A program made the position numbers and the translations under genes. Shown here in pieces: positions 52,493-60,670 of a stretch of 64,000 nucleotides of DNA. The notes beneath the pieces were generated by a model. That model searched no databases. It was not told where the DNA came from and worked only from the letters and a program-made list of their open reading frames with translations. Origin of the DNA: Intestinimonas massiliensis (ex Afouda et al. 2020) (GTDB lineage Bacteria > Bacillota > Clostridia > Oscillospirales > Oscillospiraceae); assembly GCF_900626285.1 (NCBI RefSeq), contig NZ_LR131148.1, positions 334,891 to 398,890 on the forward strand. The letters run 5' to 3'. How positions within the stretch are numbered: position 1 is the first letter of the stretch; every line of letters starts with the position of its first letter.

Positions 52493-52493
52493 C

Positions 52494-52988
52494 TTAAAAC
52501 TCCTCCATTCGGATTTTTTCATCTTTTTTGGTTACTTCCACTGCCATATCGGCTTTGAACTGGGCCAGCTTGTCCACCAGCTCAGGATCGGACAGGGCCA
52601 GCATCTGGGCGGCCAGGATGGCGGCGTTGTCGGCGCCGTCCACTGCCACGCAGGCCACGGGGATGCCCTTGGGCATCTGTACCATGGACAGAAGGGAATC
52701 CAGACCGCCCATCATGGAGGTCTTGATGGGTACGCCGATGACGGGCAGGGTGGTGTAGGCGGCCAGCACGCCCGCCAGATGGGCGGCCTTGCCGGCGGCG
52801 GCAATGATGACCCCGAACCCGTTTTCTGAGGCTTGGGAGGCCAGAGCCTCGGCGGCGGCGGGCGTGCGGTGGGCGGAGATGATCCGCACTTCTGTGGGGA
52901 TGCCGAAGGACTTGAGACGGCTGATGCAGGGGCGCATGGTGTCCAGATCGGAATCGGAACCCATGACGACAGCGACCTTTTTGCTCAT
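52494..52988 (-). CDS. purE: N5-carboxyaminoimidazole ribonucleotide mutase
   Basis: A 164-residue PurE, first structural gene of the purine operon. Signatures: [19 protein letters not shown] (the catalytic His) and [15 protein letters not shown]. Class I PurE normally works with PurK, which is not in this window. GGAGGG precedes the ATG. A terminator and a short leader frame stand between its promoter and its start. Confidence 0.96.
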   Translation of the reverse strand: MSKKVAVVMGSDSDLDTMRPCISRLKSFGIPTEVRIISAHRTPAAAEALASQASENGFGVIIAAAGKAAHLAGVLAAYTTLPVIGVPIKTSMMGGLDSLLSMVQMPKGIPVACVAVDGADNAAILAAQMLALSDPELVDKLAQFKADMAVEVTKKDEKIRMEEF

Positions 52989-53024
52989 AGAACCCTCCTG
53001 TGTAGCTAAAAATTTTTTAGGGAA

Positions 53025-53068
53025 AGAAAAAATAAATCAGGGCACCCGATGCACGGATGCCCTGATTT
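53025..53068 (-). terminator. intrinsic terminator (attenuator) in the purine operon leader
   Basis: On the minus strand AAATCAGGGCAT... pairs with ...GTGCCCTGATTT (53068-53034, about 15 bp including one G-U pair) followed by ATTTTTTC. It lies after the 24-codon leader frame and before purE, with no other promoter evident in the 40 bp that remain. Confidence 0.88.
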
Positions 53069-53070
53069 GG

Positions 53071-53145
53071 TCACTCCCTGATAGAGGACAGGTTGGTGCC
53101 GTGGATGAGCCAAACGACTGCGCGCCGAACAAGCTCCGGTGCCAT
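53071..53145 (-). CDS. 24-residue leader peptide of the purine operon
   Basis: Codes for MAPELVRRAVVWLIHGTNLS followed by SIRE. AAGGAGG stands seven bases before the ATG (53145), stronger than most sites in the window, and a sigma-A promoter (53177-53205) lies directly upstream. The stop codon ends two bases before the terminator stem, so a ribosome at the stop would cover the 5' arm. That geometry suggests translation-coupled control of readthrough into purE. No purine aptamer was recognised. It could also be an independent small-peptide gene. Confidence 0.6.
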   Translation of the reverse strand: MAPELVRRAVVWLIHGTNLSSIRE

Positions 53146-53176
53146 CCCCGTACCTCCTTGTGTTAGATATAGTAAA

Positions 53177-53205
53177 ACTATATCGGATTTTTGGAGTGTT
53201 TGCAA
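53177..53205 (-). promoter_or_regulatory. promoter of the purine operon leader
   Basis: Minus strand -35 TTGCAA (53205-53200), 17-bp spacer, -10 TATAGT (53182-53177). The leader begins with an AT-rich stretch that can form a small stem (TATAGTTTTACTATA). Confidence 0.8.
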
Positions 53206-53281
53206 GGGGCGGACAGAATTTTGTCTGCTTATACAACTTTTGGCGGAATATGCGGACACCGCCTTGTGAAAGAAGGTGGAA

Positions 53282-53980
53282 TCAGACCAGAGAGCCGTCC
53301 GGGGCGATCACCACTACCTGGAGGGGGATGTCCTTGCCGCTGGCCGCCAGGGCGTTCTGGACGGCCCGCAGGATGCCGCCGCAGCAGGGAACGGTCATCC
53401 GGGTGACGGTGACGCTCTTCACGTCGTTCTGGGCCAGGATGGCGGCCAGCTTCTCGCTGTAATCCCCCTCATCCAGCTTGGGGCAGCCGATGAGGGTCAC
53501 CTTCCCCCGGATGAAGTCCTGGTGGAAGTTGCCGTAGGCGTAGGCGGTGCAGTCGGCGGCGATGAGCAGGTGACAGCCGTCGAAGTAGGGGGCGTTCACC
53601 GGGGCCAGCTTGATCTGCACCGGCCACTGGCGCAGCTGGCTGGGCACCGCTCCGGCGGGGGAGACGGGAGCCGCCTCCCGGCGGATGGAGCGGCTCATGC
53701 TGCCGGGGCAGCCGCAGGGGGAGGGGGCGGCGGCCTTTTCCTTGGCGGCCTTGGCGGCCAGCACCGCCGCGTGGTCGTAGGCGGGAGCCTCCCGCTCCTC
53801 AAAGGTGATGGCGCCGGTGGGGCAGGCGGGCAGGCAGTCCCCCAGCCCGTCGCAGTAGTCCTCCCGGGTGAGGACGGCCTTGCCGTCCACCATCTCAATG
53901 GCGCCCTCATGGCAGGCGGCGGCGCACAGGCCGCAGCCGTTGCACAGGTTCCGGTCGATTTTGATGATCTTACGCTTCAT
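53282..53980 (-). CDS. 4Fe-4S ferredoxin-domain protein
   Basis: A 232-residue protein with two [4Fe-4S] motifs in the first 65 residues: CNGCGLCAAACHEG and CDGLGDCLPACPTGAITF. The remaining part is a conserved domain (YFDGCHLLIAADCTAYAYGN, VTLIGCPKLDEGDYSEKL, MTVPCCGGILRAVQNAL) found in many anaerobes beside ferredoxin modules. It probably transfers electrons; partner unknown. ATG 53980 follows AAGGAG. It stands alone, downstream of the convergent ireB-type unit's terminator. Confidence 0.88.
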   Translation of the reverse strand: MKRKIIKIDRNLCNGCGLCAAACHEGAIEMVDGKAVLTREDYCDGLGDCLPACPTGAITFEEREAPAYDHAAVLAAKAAKEKAAAPSPCGCPGSMSRSIRREAAPVSPAGAVPSQLRQWPVQIKLAPVNAPYFDGCHLLIAADCTAYAYGNFHQDFIRGKVTLIGCPKLDEGDYSEKLAAILAQNDVKSVTVTRMTVPCCGGILRAVQNALAASGKDIPLQVVVIAPDGSLV

Positions 53981-54065
53981 ATAAGGTTGGCTCCTTTTTT
54001 CGTTTTGATGGGACCAGCATAGCAGAAACCCGGCCCACCGTCCGTTGCAGGTGCAACAGGAGGGC

Positions 54066-54097
54066 AAAAAAAACGGGCCGTCCCTCTGGACGGCCCG
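54066..54097 (-). terminator. terminator after ireB
   Basis: CGGGCCGTCC pairs with GGACGGCCCG around a 4-nt loop, followed on the minus strand by eight T. Confidence 0.93.
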
Positions 54098-54106
54098 GTC
54101 AGCAAC

Positions 54107-54355
54107 TCAGTCGCGGAGATACTGCTTCACCAGCTCCTGGAGCAGCTCGTCCCGATCCAGCTTGCGGATCAGGGCACGGGCGTTGTTGTAGTTGGTGATA
54201 TAGGTGGGATCCTCTGAGAGGATGTATCCCACGATCTGGTTGATGGGGTTATAGCCCTTCTCCTGCAAAGACTGGTAGACCGAGGAAAGGATCTGCTTGA
54301 TCTCCGGGTCTTTGTCATTCTGCAGGCTGAATTTGCGGGTATAGTCCATCTCCAT
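54107..54355 (-). CDS. ireB: IreB family regulatory phosphoprotein
   Basis: An 82-residue protein starting [14 protein letters not shown], the DUF965/IreB family. In Enterococcus, IreB is phosphorylated by the PASTA kinase IreK and adjusts cephalosporin resistance and cell-wall metabolism. Family hallmarks [22 protein letters not shown] and [15 protein letters not shown] are present. GGGAGG precedes ATG 54355. It has its own promoter and terminator; its usual neighbours ruvX and alaS are not here. Confidence 0.95.
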   Translation of the reverse strand: MEMDYTRKFSLQNDKDPEIKQILSSVYQSLQEKGYNPINQIVGYILSEDPTYITNYNNARALIRKLDRDELLQELVKQYLRD

Positions 54356-54389
54356 GCCTGATACACCTCCCTGCATCAATCTGTTACCC

Positions 54390-54418
54390 ATTGTAGCCGA
54401 AAATTTTCACGATGTAAA
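54390..54418 (-). promoter_or_regulatory. promoter of ireB
   Basis: Minus strand -35 TTTACA (54418-54413), 17-bp spacer, -10 TACAAT (54395-54390). Confidence 0.75.
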
Positions 54419-54453
54419 GAGTAAGCGCAAAATTTTATGATTCTTTAAGAAGT

Positions 54454-54489
54454 GGAACGCAACCGTTGGGCCTGTTCCATGGTATGATA
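54454..54489 (+). promoter_or_regulatory. candidate ECF-type promoter upstream of the sigma-serpin operon
   Basis: GGAACGCAACC (54454-54464) and TATGATA (54483-54489) lie 18 bp apart. The GGAAC/GCAACC block resembles -35 elements of ECF sigma factors; there is no sigma-A -35. Autoregulation would be expected. The -10 is not a clear CGTC type, so the call is tentative. Confidence 0.35.
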
Positions 54490-54579
54490 GGTGACAGAGG
54501 CGATCCGGTCTGTTCCGCCCCGGGGCATGGGCGGAAGAGAGTCGGGCGCCGCTGGATGCCCAAAAGAGAGGTGAGGCAC

Positions 54580-55053
54580 ATGACCGACGAGAGGACCGCC
54601 CGGGCTCAGGTGGAGCGCTGGGGGGACATTGTGTGGCGGCTGGCCCTGGCCCGCACCCGGCATATCCAGGACAGCGAGGACGTGTTCCAGGAGGTGTTTG
54701 CCCGGTTCTTCCGCCATGAGGGGGAGCTGGACAGCGACGAGCACCGGAAGGCCTGGCTCATCCGCTGTACCCTGAACTGTACCAATACCTTATTGTCCGC
54801 CCGTTGGCGGAGCTGGCTGCCCCTGGAGGAGGCGGTGACCCGGGCCGTGGACCCGGAGGACCGGGCGGTGTACCGGGCGGTGCTGGAGCTGCCCCAAAAG
54901 TACCGCACCGCCATCCACCTCCACTACTACGAGGGCTATTCCGTCTCCGAGATTTCCTCCCTCACCGGCGCGAAAGAGGGCACGGTGAAGAGCTGGCTGG
55001 CCCGGGGCCGTGAGAAGCTGGCGGCAGCCCTGAAAGGAGAAGAGCTTCCATGA
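54580..55053 (+). CDS. ECF-type sigma factor coupled to a serpin gene
   Basis: A 157-residue two-domain sigma factor. Sigma-2: VWRLALARTRHIQDSEDVFQ, then EVFARFFRHEG; sigma-4: LPQKYRTAIHLHYYEGYSVS, then EISSLTGAKEGTVKSWLARG. ATG 54580 has AGAGGTGAGG upstream. Its stop codon overlaps the start of the serpin gene (ATGA, 55050-55053), so the two are translationally coupled. In other operons of this layout the second gene is a membrane-bound anti-sigma factor. Targets are unknown; it probably drives its own operon. Confidence 0.92.
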   Translation: MTDERTARAQVERWGDIVWRLALARTRHIQDSEDVFQEVFARFFRHEGELDSDEHRKAWLIRCTLNCTNTLLSARWRSWLPLEEAVTRAVDPEDRAVYRAVLELPQKYRTAIHLHYYEGYSVSEISSLTGAKEGTVKSWLARGREKLAAALKGEELP

Positions 55054-56516
55054 TGGATCACTATAGACGAGCAAACGATTCCCTCCATCCCACCCCTCGG
55101 GCGGTGGAGCGGGCGGTGACGGGGAAGCGGCACAAAAGAAAGCCCCTGAAAGCCCTGATTCCGGCGGGGGTGGCGGCTGTGGTGGCTGTAGCCCTTCTGG
55201 TCACCGGCATCCCGGGCCTGGGGGACGGCAGCGGCGGACCTCTGGCGGGCAGCGCCTACGCCATTGCCCAGCCCACCTATCCCGATTTGCCTCAATACCC
55301 AGCCGAGCCCACGGGGAACAGCGAGGTAGCCTGGGAACGGTATCAGGAGGAATACGACACCTACTGGAACGCCTGGCGGGACTTCCGGGCTGAGGCTCCC
55401 GCCCTGTACGATACCCCGGAGCTGGAGATCGCCCTGGCGGCCTTTTCCCAGGTGAGTACCACCCTGGCCCTGTCGGGGGAGGACAATCGGGTCTATTCCC
55501 CCGTGTCCCTGTGGTTCGCCCTGGCCATGCTGGCGGAGACCACCGGCGGGGAGACCCGGCAGCAGGTGCTGGATGTACTGGGGGCGGAGGACCTGGACCA
55601 GCTCCGGGACTGGGCGGATATCCTGTGGCACGCCCTCTATCAGGACGACGGCGTGGCCACCACCCTGCTGGGCAACTCCATCTGGCTGAACGAGAGCGTC
55701 ACCTTCCATCAGGACGTGCTGGAGAACCTGGCGGAGCACTACTACGCCGGGTCCTACCAGGTGACCATGGGCACCGACGAGGCGGACCAGGCCCTGGCAG
55801 ACTGGGTGGCGGAGCAGACCCGGGGCCTCATCGGCTCGGAGGGCGAGGTGCTGGAGACCTCCACGGACACCCTGAACGTGCTGGCCTCCACCCTGTACTA
55901 CAAGGCGGGGTGGAGCGATGAGTTCAACGACAGGCTGACGGAGGAGGACATCTTTACCGCCGCCGACGGCACCGAGACCAAGGTGGACTTCATGCACAGG
56001 ACCCAGGATGCCACCTTCCTGCGGCAGGACGGCTACCAGGCCGCCTCCCTGTCCACCACCAGCGGGCAGATGATCTTTGTGCTCCCCGACCAGGGGGTCA
56101 CCCCCGCCGACCTGCTGGCGGACCCGGATTTTCTCTGCGATGCCGTGAACTTTGAGGACGGTATATGGGGGGAGGTCCAGTGGTCGGTGCCCAAGTTTGA
56201 CGTGGACTCCGAGCTGGACCTGAAGCCCACCCTGGAGGGTCTGGGCATCACCGACGTCTTTGACCCCGGCGTCTCCGACTTTACCCCCCTCACGGATTTG
56301 GAGCCGGTGTGGCTGGACCTGGTCAAGCAGATTGCCCGGGTGAAGGTGGACGAGAAGGGAGTGGAGGCCGCCGCCGTCACCCTGATGGCGGACAGCGGCG
56401 GCAGTGCTCCGCCGGAGGACCCCAAAATCTGCGTCATGGACCTGGACCGTCCCTTCCTCTTCCTCATTCGGGACGGCGGCGCCATCCTCTTCGTAGGTGT
56501 TATAGAACAGGTATAA
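55050..56516 (+). CDS. membrane-anchored serpin in the anti-sigma position
   Basis: A 488-residue protein. Residues 1-34 are a basic cytosolic head (MMDHYRRANDSLHPTPRAVE ...), 36-54 a membrane segment (LIPAGVAAVVAVALLVTGI), 60-120 a Pro/Tyr-rich stalk, 121-488 a full serpin domain outside the membrane. Serpin marks: NSIWLNESVTFHQD, STLYYKAGW, the inhibitory hinge DEKGVEAAAVTLM (residues about 434-446), reactive loop to about 460, and the LDRPFLFLI signature. Small residues near P1 (GGS) suggest inhibition of elastase- or subtilisin-like proteases. The head resembles short N-termini of ECF anti-sigma proteins, but its sigma binding is inference. Confidence 0.9.
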   Translation: MMDHYRRANDSLHPTPRAVERAVTGKRHKRKPLKALIPAGVAAVVAVALLVTGIPGLGDGSGGPLAGSAYAIAQPTYPDLPQYPAEPTGNSEVAWERYQEEYDTYWNAWRDFRAEAPALYDTPELEIALAAFSQVSTTLALSGEDNRVYSPVSLWFALAMLAETTGGETRQQVLDVLGAEDLDQLRDWADILWHALYQDDGVATTLLGNSIWLNESVTFHQDVLENLAEHYYAGSYQVTMGTDEADQALADWVAEQTRGLIGSEGEVLETSTDTLNVLASTLYYKAGWSDEFNDRLTEEDIFTAADGTETKVDFMHRTQDATFLRQDGYQAASLSTTSGQMIFVLPDQGVTPADLLADPDFLCDAVNFEDGIWGEVQWSVPKFDVDSELDLKPTLEGLGITDVFDPGVSDFTPLTDLEPVWLDLVKQIARVKVDEKGVEAAAVTLMADSGGSAPPEDPKICVMDLDRPFLFLIRDGGAILFVGVIEQV

Positions 56517-56524
56517 GGGAACGG

Positions 56525-56555
56525 AAAAAGCCCCGTCGGCCGACGGGGCTTTTTC
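56525..56555. terminator. bidirectional terminator between serpin and pheT
   Basis: AAAAAGCCCCGTCG and CGACGGGGCTTTTT form a 14-bp stem around GGC, with A and T runs for both directions. Confidence 0.93.
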
Positions 56556-56565
56556 TATGGTTATA

Positions 56566-59256
56566 TCAGCGCAGAACAGCGCCCAGCTGGCTGGCCAGGG
56601 CCTCCAGCACCTTCTTCACGTCGGCGTCGGCCTCCTCACCGGTGAGGGAGCGGTCGTCGGCACGGAGCACCAGGCTGAAGGCCACGGACTTCTTGCCTTC
56701 GTCCACGCCCTTGCCGCGGTAGATGTCGAACAGGGACACCTGCTTGATCAGCTTGCCGCCGGCGGAGCGGATGCAGTCCTCCAGCTGGCCCACGGTGATC
56801 TTCTCCTCACACACCACGGCGATGTCCCGGGTGACGGAGGGGAACTTGGGCAGGGGGACGTACTCGGGATCGGCGCCCTTGGACAGCAGCAGCTGATTGA
56901 AGTCCAGCTCGGCGCAGTAGAACTCCGCGTCCACGCCGTAGTTCTGGGCCACCAGGGGGTGGATCTGGCCCAGCACGCCGATGCGGCGGTCGCCGGCGTA
57001 CACGTCGGCCACCCGGCCGGGGTGATAGGAGGGATTGGGCACGCAGGGGACCTCAAAGCGGACATCCTCGGCCCGCAGGTCCTGGAGGATGGCCTCCACC
57101 GCGCCCTTCAGGGTGTAGAAGTCCATATCGCCGCCGTAGGCGCCCATGGACAGTACCTTGTTCTCCACCGCCAGGCCGTCCTCACCGCCGGGCAGGTAGA
57201 TCCGGCCCACCTCGTAGAGACGGGCGCTCTGGTTGCGGTAGTTATAGTTCCGGGTCAGGATCTCCAGCATGGAGGGCAGCACGGTGGTGCGCATGATGGA
57301 GGTATCCTCGCCCAGGGGGTTGAGGATCTTGAAGGACGCCCGGCGGGGATCGTCGGCGGTCCAGCGGATCTTGTCGTAGCAGGTGGGGGAGATGAAGGAG
57401 TAGGTGATGATCTCGTCATACCCCATGGCCCGGCACATGGAGCCCAGCTGCCGCTCCACCTGCTCCTCCCTGGAGTAGCCGCCCAGGGTGGTCTGGCCCC
57501 GCATGAGGGTGACGGGGATGTTGTTGTAGCCGTGGAACCGGGCCACTTCCTCCGCCAGGTCGGCCATGCCGATCACGTCGCCCCGCCAGGAGGGTACGGT
57601 GACCTGGTCGCCCTCCACCTGGAAGTCCAGCTTCTTCAGAATGGACACCATCTCGCTCTCAGCCACGTCGGTGCCCAGCAGACCGTTGATGCGGTCGGGC
57701 TCCAGCTTCAGCACCCGGGGCTGGGGCACGTAGTTGAGAATATCGATGGTGCCGTCCACCACCTCGCCGGCCCCCAGCATCTCCACCAGCTCACAGGCCC
57801 GCTGGACGGCGGGCAGGGTGTTCATGGGATCCAGGCCCTTCTCGAACTTGGCGGAGGCCTCGGTGCGCATGCCCAGGGCCAGAGCGCCCTTGCGGATGCA
57901 GGTGCCGTCGAAGCAGGCGGACTCGAACACCACGTCGGTGGTGTCGGAGACGATCTCGCTGTTCTCGCCGCCCATGATGCCGGCCAGGCCCACGGCCCGG
58001 TGCTCGTCGGCGATGACCAGGTGGTTGGCGTTGAGGACATGCTCCTTGCCGTCCAGCGTGGTGAGCTTCTCGCCCTCCTCCGCCCGACGGACGATGATCT
58101 TGCCGCCCTTCACGTAGCGGTAGTCAAAGGCGTGCATGGGCTGGCCGTACTCCAGCATCACGTAGTTGGTGATGTCCACGATGTTGTTGATGGGACGCAC
58201 GCCCATGGAGCGTAGCCGCTCCCGCATCCACTTGGGGGAGGGGGCGATCTTCACGTTGCGCACCATCCGGGCGGTGTACCGGGGGCACAGGTCGCTGGCG
58301 GGGGTCTCCACGTCCAGCAGCTCGGCCAGGCTGCCCGGGCCGCCGCCCTTCACCACGGGATCGTGGAGGTTCAGAGGCTGGTCAAAGGTGGCGGCCACCT
58401 CACGGGCCAGGCCGATGACGGACAGGCAGTCGGGCCGGTTGGGAGTGATCTCAAACTCCACCACGTGGTCGTCGGCGCCGATAATGGGCTTGATATCGTC
58501 GCCGGGCTTGCAGTCCTCGTCCAGCACGAAGATGCCGTCGGGGATGCAGTGGGGGAACTCGGCCTGCTGGGCGTGGAGGTCCTCCAGGGTGCAGATGGTG
58601 TCGAATTTGGTGTTATAGGCCACCATGTCCCCCTCGTGGAGGTTGGGGCAGCGGGTGGAAACGGCGCAGGTCTTGTCGCCGGTGTCCAGGGTCACGTCAT
58701 AGGCGGAATAGCCGGTGACGGCAACAGCCGTCACACTGGCGGCCACCACGGGCCCGTAGATCTTGTGGCCGGGCTGGATGTCGGCGGGAATGGAGGGCTT
58801 CTCCTTGTCCAGGGGCTTGTAATCGCCCAGAATGGCGGCGGGCACGATAACGGCATAGGGGAAATCCCGCTCGTCCAGGCCCAGTTCGCTGAGGCCGCAG
58901 AACATGCCGTTGGACACCACGCCCCGCAGCTTGCCCTTCTGGATCTTCACGCCGCCGGGGAGGGTGGACTTGTGGAGGGCCACCGGCATCAGGTCGCCGG
59001 GGTGGATGTTCCAGGCGCCGGTGACGATCTGGATGGGCTCATCCTGCGCCACGTCCACCTGGCAGACCCACATGTGGTCGGAATCGGGGTGGCGCTCCAT
59101 GGACAGCAGGCGGCCCACCACCACGTTGGAGATCTCCTCCCCCAGGTCGTGGGTCAGCTCCACCTTGGAGCCGGAGAGGGTCATAGCCTCGTCAAATTCC
59201 TTGTCGGAGGCAGTCACAGTGACAAATTCGTTCAGCCATTTTCTGCTCAGATTCAT
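56566..59256 (-). CDS. pheT: phenylalanine-tRNA ligase beta subunit
   Basis: An 896-residue PheT, longer than the usual 790-810. Domains in order: N-terminal tRNA-binding OB fold (VVVGRLLSMERHPDSDHMWV), B3/B4 editing region, B5 (YVPQPRVLKLEPDRINGLLG), core, and the C-terminal anticodon-binding FDX-ACB domain (FPSVTRDIAVVCEE ... GKGVDEGKKSVAFSLVLRAD). With PheS it forms the alpha2-beta2 enzyme charging tRNA-Phe. The extra length lies mainly in the region of residues 130-230. It starts 18 bp after pheS and is controlled with it by the T-box. Confidence 0.95.
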   Translation of the reverse strand: MNLSRKWLNEFVTVTASDKEFDEAMTLSGSKVELTHDLGEEISNVVVGRLLSMERHPDSDHMWVCQVDVAQDEPIQIVTGAWNIHPGDLMPVALHKSTLPGGVKIQKGKLRGVVSNGMFCGLSELGLDERDFPYAVIVPAAILGDYKPLDKEKPSIPADIQPGHKIYGPVVAASVTAVAVTGYSAYDVTLDTGDKTCAVSTRCPNLHEGDMVAYNTKFDTICTLEDLHAQQAEFPHCIPDGIFVLDEDCKPGDDIKPIIGADDHVVEFEITPNRPDCLSVIGLAREVAATFDQPLNLHDPVVKGGGPGSLAELLDVETPASDLCPRYTARMVRNVKIAPSPKWMRERLRSMGVRPINNIVDITNYVMLEYGQPMHAFDYRYVKGGKIIVRRAEEGEKLTTLDGKEHVLNANHLVIADEHRAVGLAGIMGGENSEIVSDTTDVVFESACFDGTCIRKGALALGMRTEASAKFEKGLDPMNTLPAVQRACELVEMLGAGEVVDGTIDILNYVPQPRVLKLEPDRINGLLGTDVAESEMVSILKKLDFQVEGDQVTVPSWRGDVIGMADLAEEVARFHGYNNIPVTLMRGQTTLGGYSREEQVERQLGSMCRAMGYDEIITYSFISPTCYDKIRWTADDPRRASFKILNPLGEDTSIMRTTVLPSMLEILTRNYNYRNQSARLYEVGRIYLPGGEDGLAVENKVLSMGAYGGDMDFYTLKGAVEAILQDLRAEDVRFEVPCVPNPSYHPGRVADVYAGDRRIGVLGQIHPLVAQNYGVDAEFYCAELDFNQLLLSKGADPEYVPLPKFPSVTRDIAVVCEEKITVGQLEDCIRSAGGKLIKQVSLFDIYRGKGVDEGKKSVAFSLVLRADDRSLTGEEADADVKKVLEALASQLGAVLR

Positions 59257-59274
59257 TGTTCCTACACTCCTTTC

Positions 59275-60300
59275 TCAGAATTGCTCCAGGAACCGCACGT
59301 CGTTCTCGAAGATCAGCCGCAGGTCGGCGATCTTGAACCGGCGCATGGCGGTGCGCTCCAGGCCGATGCCGAAGGCCCAGCCGGAATACACGTTGGGGTC
59401 GATGCCGCTCATCTCCAGCACCCGGGGGTGGATCATCCCGGCGCCCAGCAGCTCGATCCAGCCCTCACCCTTGCAGGTGGGGCAGCCCACGCCGCCGCAC
59501 TTGTGGCACTGTACGTCCATCTCGCAGGAGGGCTCGGTGAAGGGGAAGTGATGGGGGCGGAACCGGGTCTTGGTGCCCTTGCCGTAGAGCTGCTCCACCA
59601 CCGTGTTCAGGGTGCCCTTCAGGTCGGCCATGGTGACGCCCTTGTCAATGACCATGCCCTCCACCTGGTGGAACATGGGGGAGTGGGTGGCGTCCACCTC
59701 GTCCTTGCGGTACACCCGGCCGGGGGCGATGATGCGGATGGGCAGCTCCATGGTGTCCATGGCCCGCACCTGCATGGGGGAGGTCTGGGAGCGGAGCATC
59801 ACCCGGCTGTCCTTGTCGAAGTAGAAGGTGTCGCTCCAGTCCCGGGAGGGGTGGCCCTCCTCGGCGTTGAGGCGGTCAAAGTTGTATTTGGCCAGCTCCA
59901 CCTCGGGGCCGTCCAGCACGGTGAAGCCCATGCCGATGAAGATGTCCTTGATCTCGTCCAGGGCGATATACATGGGGTGGCGGTGGCCCCGCTTCACGCT
60001 CCTGCCGGGGACGGTGACGTCCAGAGCCTCGGCCTCCAGCCGGTCCTCCAGGGCTTTGGCCTCCAGCTCCTTGCCACGGGTCTCCAGAGCGCCCTCCAGG
60101 GCGGCGCGCACCTCATTGGCCAGCTGGCCCATGACGGGCCGCTCCTCGGCGGACAGCTTGCCCATCTGCTTGAGGACGGCGGTCAGCTCGCCCTTCTTGC
60201 CCAGATACTTGACCCGCAGAGCGTCCAGCTCCTGGGCGTTCTGAGCGCCCTCCAGGGCGGCCAGTGCCTCCCGGCGGATCTGTTCCAATGTATCCTTCAT
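59275..60300 (-). CDS. pheS: phenylalanine-tRNA ligase alpha subunit
   Basis: A 341-residue PheS with an N-terminal coiled coil and a class II catalytic core: motif 2 FHQVEGMVIDKGVT, phenylalanine-binding FRPHHFPFTEPS, and GWAFGIGLERTAM (motif 3). A zinc-like Cys cluster CHKCGGVGCPTC near residue 260 is present, known in some bacteria. ATG 60300 follows AAAAGGAGC; the longer frame upstream runs into the T-box. Confidence 0.96.
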   Translation of the reverse strand: MKDTLEQIRREALAALEGAQNAQELDALRVKYLGKKGELTAVLKQMGKLSAEERPVMGQLANEVRAALEGALETRGKELEAKALEDRLEAEALDVTVPGRSVKRGHRHPMYIALDEIKDIFIGMGFTVLDGPEVELAKYNFDRLNAEEGHPSRDWSDTFYFDKDSRVMLRSQTSPMQVRAMDTMELPIRIIAPGRVYRKDEVDATHSPMFHQVEGMVIDKGVTMADLKGTLNTVVEQLYGKGTKTRFRPHHFPFTEPSCEMDVQCHKCGGVGCPTCKGEGWIELLGAGMIHPRVLEMSGIDPNVYSGWAFGIGLERTAMRRFKIADLRLIFENDVRFLEQF

Positions 60301-60326
60301 ATAGTACAGCTCCTTTTGCTTTTTTC

Positions 60327-60568
60327 GCATGAAAAAAGCCCTCCATCCCAATCATCTGGGACGAAAGGCAAACCTTCCGCGGTACCACCCGCAATTCCCG
60401 CCGCAGGCGGGCACTTTCACGCCGGTAACGTGGCGTGACCCCGTCCCTGTCTCCAGGGCCGCTCCGGGACGAACCGAGGGGGCCGGACCCCGCATCCGCT
60501 TTCAGCCGGTGACGGACGCTCTCTGCTGGGCCGGGAACCGATCTTTTTCCCTTCTTCGCATGTAAAAT
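60327..60568 (-). promoter_or_regulatory. T-box riboswitch of the pheST operon
   Basis: On the minus strand the conserved T-box GCGGGTGGTACCGCGG (60392-60377) binds the acceptor end of uncharged tRNA. The terminator follows: GCCTTTCGTCCCA pairs with TGGGATGGAGGGC (60369-60337) and TTTTTT. A long stem I region begins near 60560. Uncharged tRNA-Phe stabilises the antiterminator and turns the operon on. The specifier codon should be TTC; a candidate TTC lies in stem I, but I did not fold it. Confidence 0.93.
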
Positions 60569-60570
60569 TA

Positions 60571-60599
60571 TATATAGCACAGATTTCTCCAAAATTCAA
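60571..60599 (-). promoter_or_regulatory. promoter of the pheST T-box transcript
   Basis: Minus strand -35 TTGAAT (60599-60594), 17-bp spacer, -10 TATATA (60576-60571), immediately upstream of the T-box leader. Confidence 0.75.
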
Positions 60600-60670
60600 G
60601 ATAAAAATTGACGGAAAAGGGTTGGCCGCATATAATGAACCCAAATGACAGCGTTGGGAGGACAAAAACC

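Noticed and set aside
50519..52558. A 679-codon plus-strand frame opposite purF and purC
   Set aside because: Antisense shadow produced by codon bias.
53006..53236. A 76-codon frame in the purine leader
   Set aside because: It runs through the promoter and terminator in the wrong frame; the 24-codon frame with AAGGAGG explains the region better.
52989..53250. Guanine/purine riboswitch upstream of purE
   Set aside because: The conserved junction and loop sequences of the xpt-type aptamer were not found by eye; a covariance-model search would be decisive.
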